Assembly (NCBI GenBank): GCA_009918675.1
Contig: RGDM01000009.1
Coordinates: forward strand, 26,511 to 90,510
Length of the DNA stretch: 64,000 nucleotides
Reading direction: 5' to 3'
From: a bacterium
GTDB lineage: Bacteria; Bdellovibrionota_B; Oligoflexia; Silvanigrellales; Silvanigrellaceae
Shown: positions 63,225-64,000 of the stretch, piece after piece
How positions within the stretch are numbered: the first letter of the stretch is position 1
Layout of the letters: each line of letters opens with the position of its first letter
Program-made: the position numbers and the translations under genes
The notes under the pieces: generated by a model
Seen by the model: only the letters and a program-made list of their open reading frames with translations
What the model was told of the DNA's origin: nothing
Databases searched by the model: none

Positions 63225-63419
63225 TCAACGAAATGCCACGATCCAGAGACCTGTAAACAGGACAGCAAGCGCAATGATCACTAAAATTCCAAGACCCACC
63301 CCTGAGACGCGGCCAACGTGGTGATTTTTCCTCTGATAGCGCTGCCAAAGTTCAGTCGCATTTGAGTCGGCCGGGCTGGGGACATTCACCTGTTGTGAAT
63401 TTTTCAAATCATCATTCAT
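63225..63419 (-). CDS. Small single-helix membrane protein
   Basis: 64 residues: a Gln/Arg-rich polar N-terminal half (LWQRYQRKNHH) and one C-terminal helix (GVGLGILVIIALAVLFTGLWIV) with a short basic tail, a typical N-in, C-tail anchor. The ATG overlaps the stop of the upstream dihydrouridine synthase (ATGA), so it is translationally coupled to it. No family is recognised. Confidence 0.68.
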   Translation of the reverse strand: MNDDLKNSQQVNVPSPADSNATELWQRYQRKNHHVGRVSGVGLGILVIIALAVLFTGLWIVAFR

Positions 63420-64000
63420 CCGCTTTTGTTCTCCTCAGATGCGCCCTGTCCGGCACCGCTGTAAACCCAATCCCATTGAGGATGATATCCAATTTCAACA
63501 TCATTGTCTGGAAGGGCCCTCAGCAGGCGCTCCAATGCGGGCAAAAAACTTGTCCAATCTCCGGCACGGAGAAGCGCAACTGTCAGCTCAGGTGATGCAT
63601 TCAGACCGCTGCGCAAATAGTTCCACAACATTTTTCCACGAGCCAAAGATATTCGACTGATTGGCCAGCGAGAAACATCAAACCCAGCGGTGCTCTCTCC
63701 TTTTGCCAAAACATCAACTGCCAAACGACGGTTGAGTTCTTCTTTGCGCTCCCCGCTGCTCTCGCTTTGTTTGTCAAAATCAAAGACAAAAATCCCTTTG
63801 TGCGTTTGCTCAATAAATTGATCCCAACATTGACTCTGCAGCTCTTGCAGCAAAATAAATTGCAGCAATGTTTCTTTGAGTAGACGACGACTCACCTGAA
63901 TTTTCGGTTTGCAATCATCGCGCAAATTCGAAAAAATCCATGGGTTACGCAAAGCCCCTCGGCCAATAATAACGCCTGAAACATGCGGGGCTTGTGCAAT
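63416..64000 (-). CDS. tRNA-dihydrouridine synthase, 3' part (5' end beyond the window)
   Basis: The frame is open to the window edge. Its first residues, GVIIGRGALRNPWIF, are the FMN-phosphate-binding signature near the end of the Dus barrel. The rest is the helical C-terminal RNA-recognition domain, with GKMLWNYLRSGL. Dus enzymes reduce uridine to dihydrouridine in tRNA using FMN and NADPH. Which paralogue (A, B or C) cannot be told from this fragment. The four-base overlap with the small membrane gene suggests an operon. Confidence 0.88.
   Translation of the reverse strand: MAQAPHVSGVIIGRGALRNPWIFSNLRDDCKPKIQVSRRLLKETLLQFILLQELQSQCWDQFIEQTHKGIFVFDFDKQSESSGERKEELNRRLAVDVLAKGESTAGFDVSRWPISRISLARGKMLWNYLRSGLNASPELTVALLRAGDWTSFLPALERLLRALPDNDVEIGYHPQWDWVYSGAGQGASEENKSG

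Overview
The window looks like chromosomal DNA from a free-living or predatory-type Gram-negative bacterium of roughly 50% G+C. Outer-membrane beta-barrels, many lipobox signal peptides, a Mip-type FKBP, CheV, a PknB-like kinase and a myxobacterial-style C-terminal anchor fit the Bdellovibrionota/Oligoflexia (or more broadly the delta-proteobacterial) area. This placement is inferred from gene content only. I see no insertion sequence, prophage, CRISPR array, rRNA or tRNA. Coding density is very high and no stretch longer than about 300 bases lacks a gene. The first 152 bases hold no gene I can call; a short open frame ends at 60 and could be the tail of an upstream gene.

Layout. 0-7 kb: an rRNA uracil methyltransferase, a TPR/peptidase-MA exported protein, cheV (minus), a YggT protein, then an exported TPR-like protein translationally coupled to a two-gene ABC exporter. 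7-12.6 kb: one 1887-residue protein kinase/AAA/helical-repeat signalling protein. 12.7-21 kb: a secreted metalloprotease, Mip-type FKBP, an alpha/beta-hydrolase lipoprotein, a two-component pair, a fatty-acid desaturase and a large lipoprotein. 21-27 kb: a pentapeptide-repeat protein, a racemase, the pgk-tpiA-ferredoxin operon, and divergently a mannose-1-phosphate guanylyltransferase followed by hemE. 27-32 kb: an alpha-galactoside operon (binding protein, two permeases, GH36 alpha-galactosidase) with no ATPase of its own. 32-41 kb: a PhoD-like phosphatase, an exported lipoprotein with a nucleotidyltransferase motif, an MFS-like carrier, PepF, purine nucleoside phosphorylase plus hypoxanthine phosphoribosyltransferase, and two outer-membrane proteins. 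40.7-54 kb, mostly minus: a di-haem lipoprotein, rlmN with a hydrolase, a second metalloprotease, prs, a cysteine desulfurase, lon, and rpmB (plus). 54.6-61 kb: pstSCAB with unusually long PstC and PstA and no phoU. 61-64 kb: a GYF-like/transmembrane protein, an HNH protein, a small membrane protein and the 3' part of a dihydrouridine synthase that runs off the window.

Themes. Most of the window is housekeeping metabolism (purine salvage, glycolysis, haem, phosphate uptake, RNA modification) interleaved with lineage-specific exported proteins. Tail-to-tail gene overlaps (37, 32, 13 and 9 bp) and four-base start/stop couplings are frequent. The least conventional objects are the exported nucleotidyltransferase-like lipoprotein, the giant kinase with a substituted Walker A lysine and a possible phosphatase-like tail, a thioredoxin-fold [2Fe-2S] ferredoxin coupled to tpiA, the GYF-TM protein, and two repeat clusters that look like operators.
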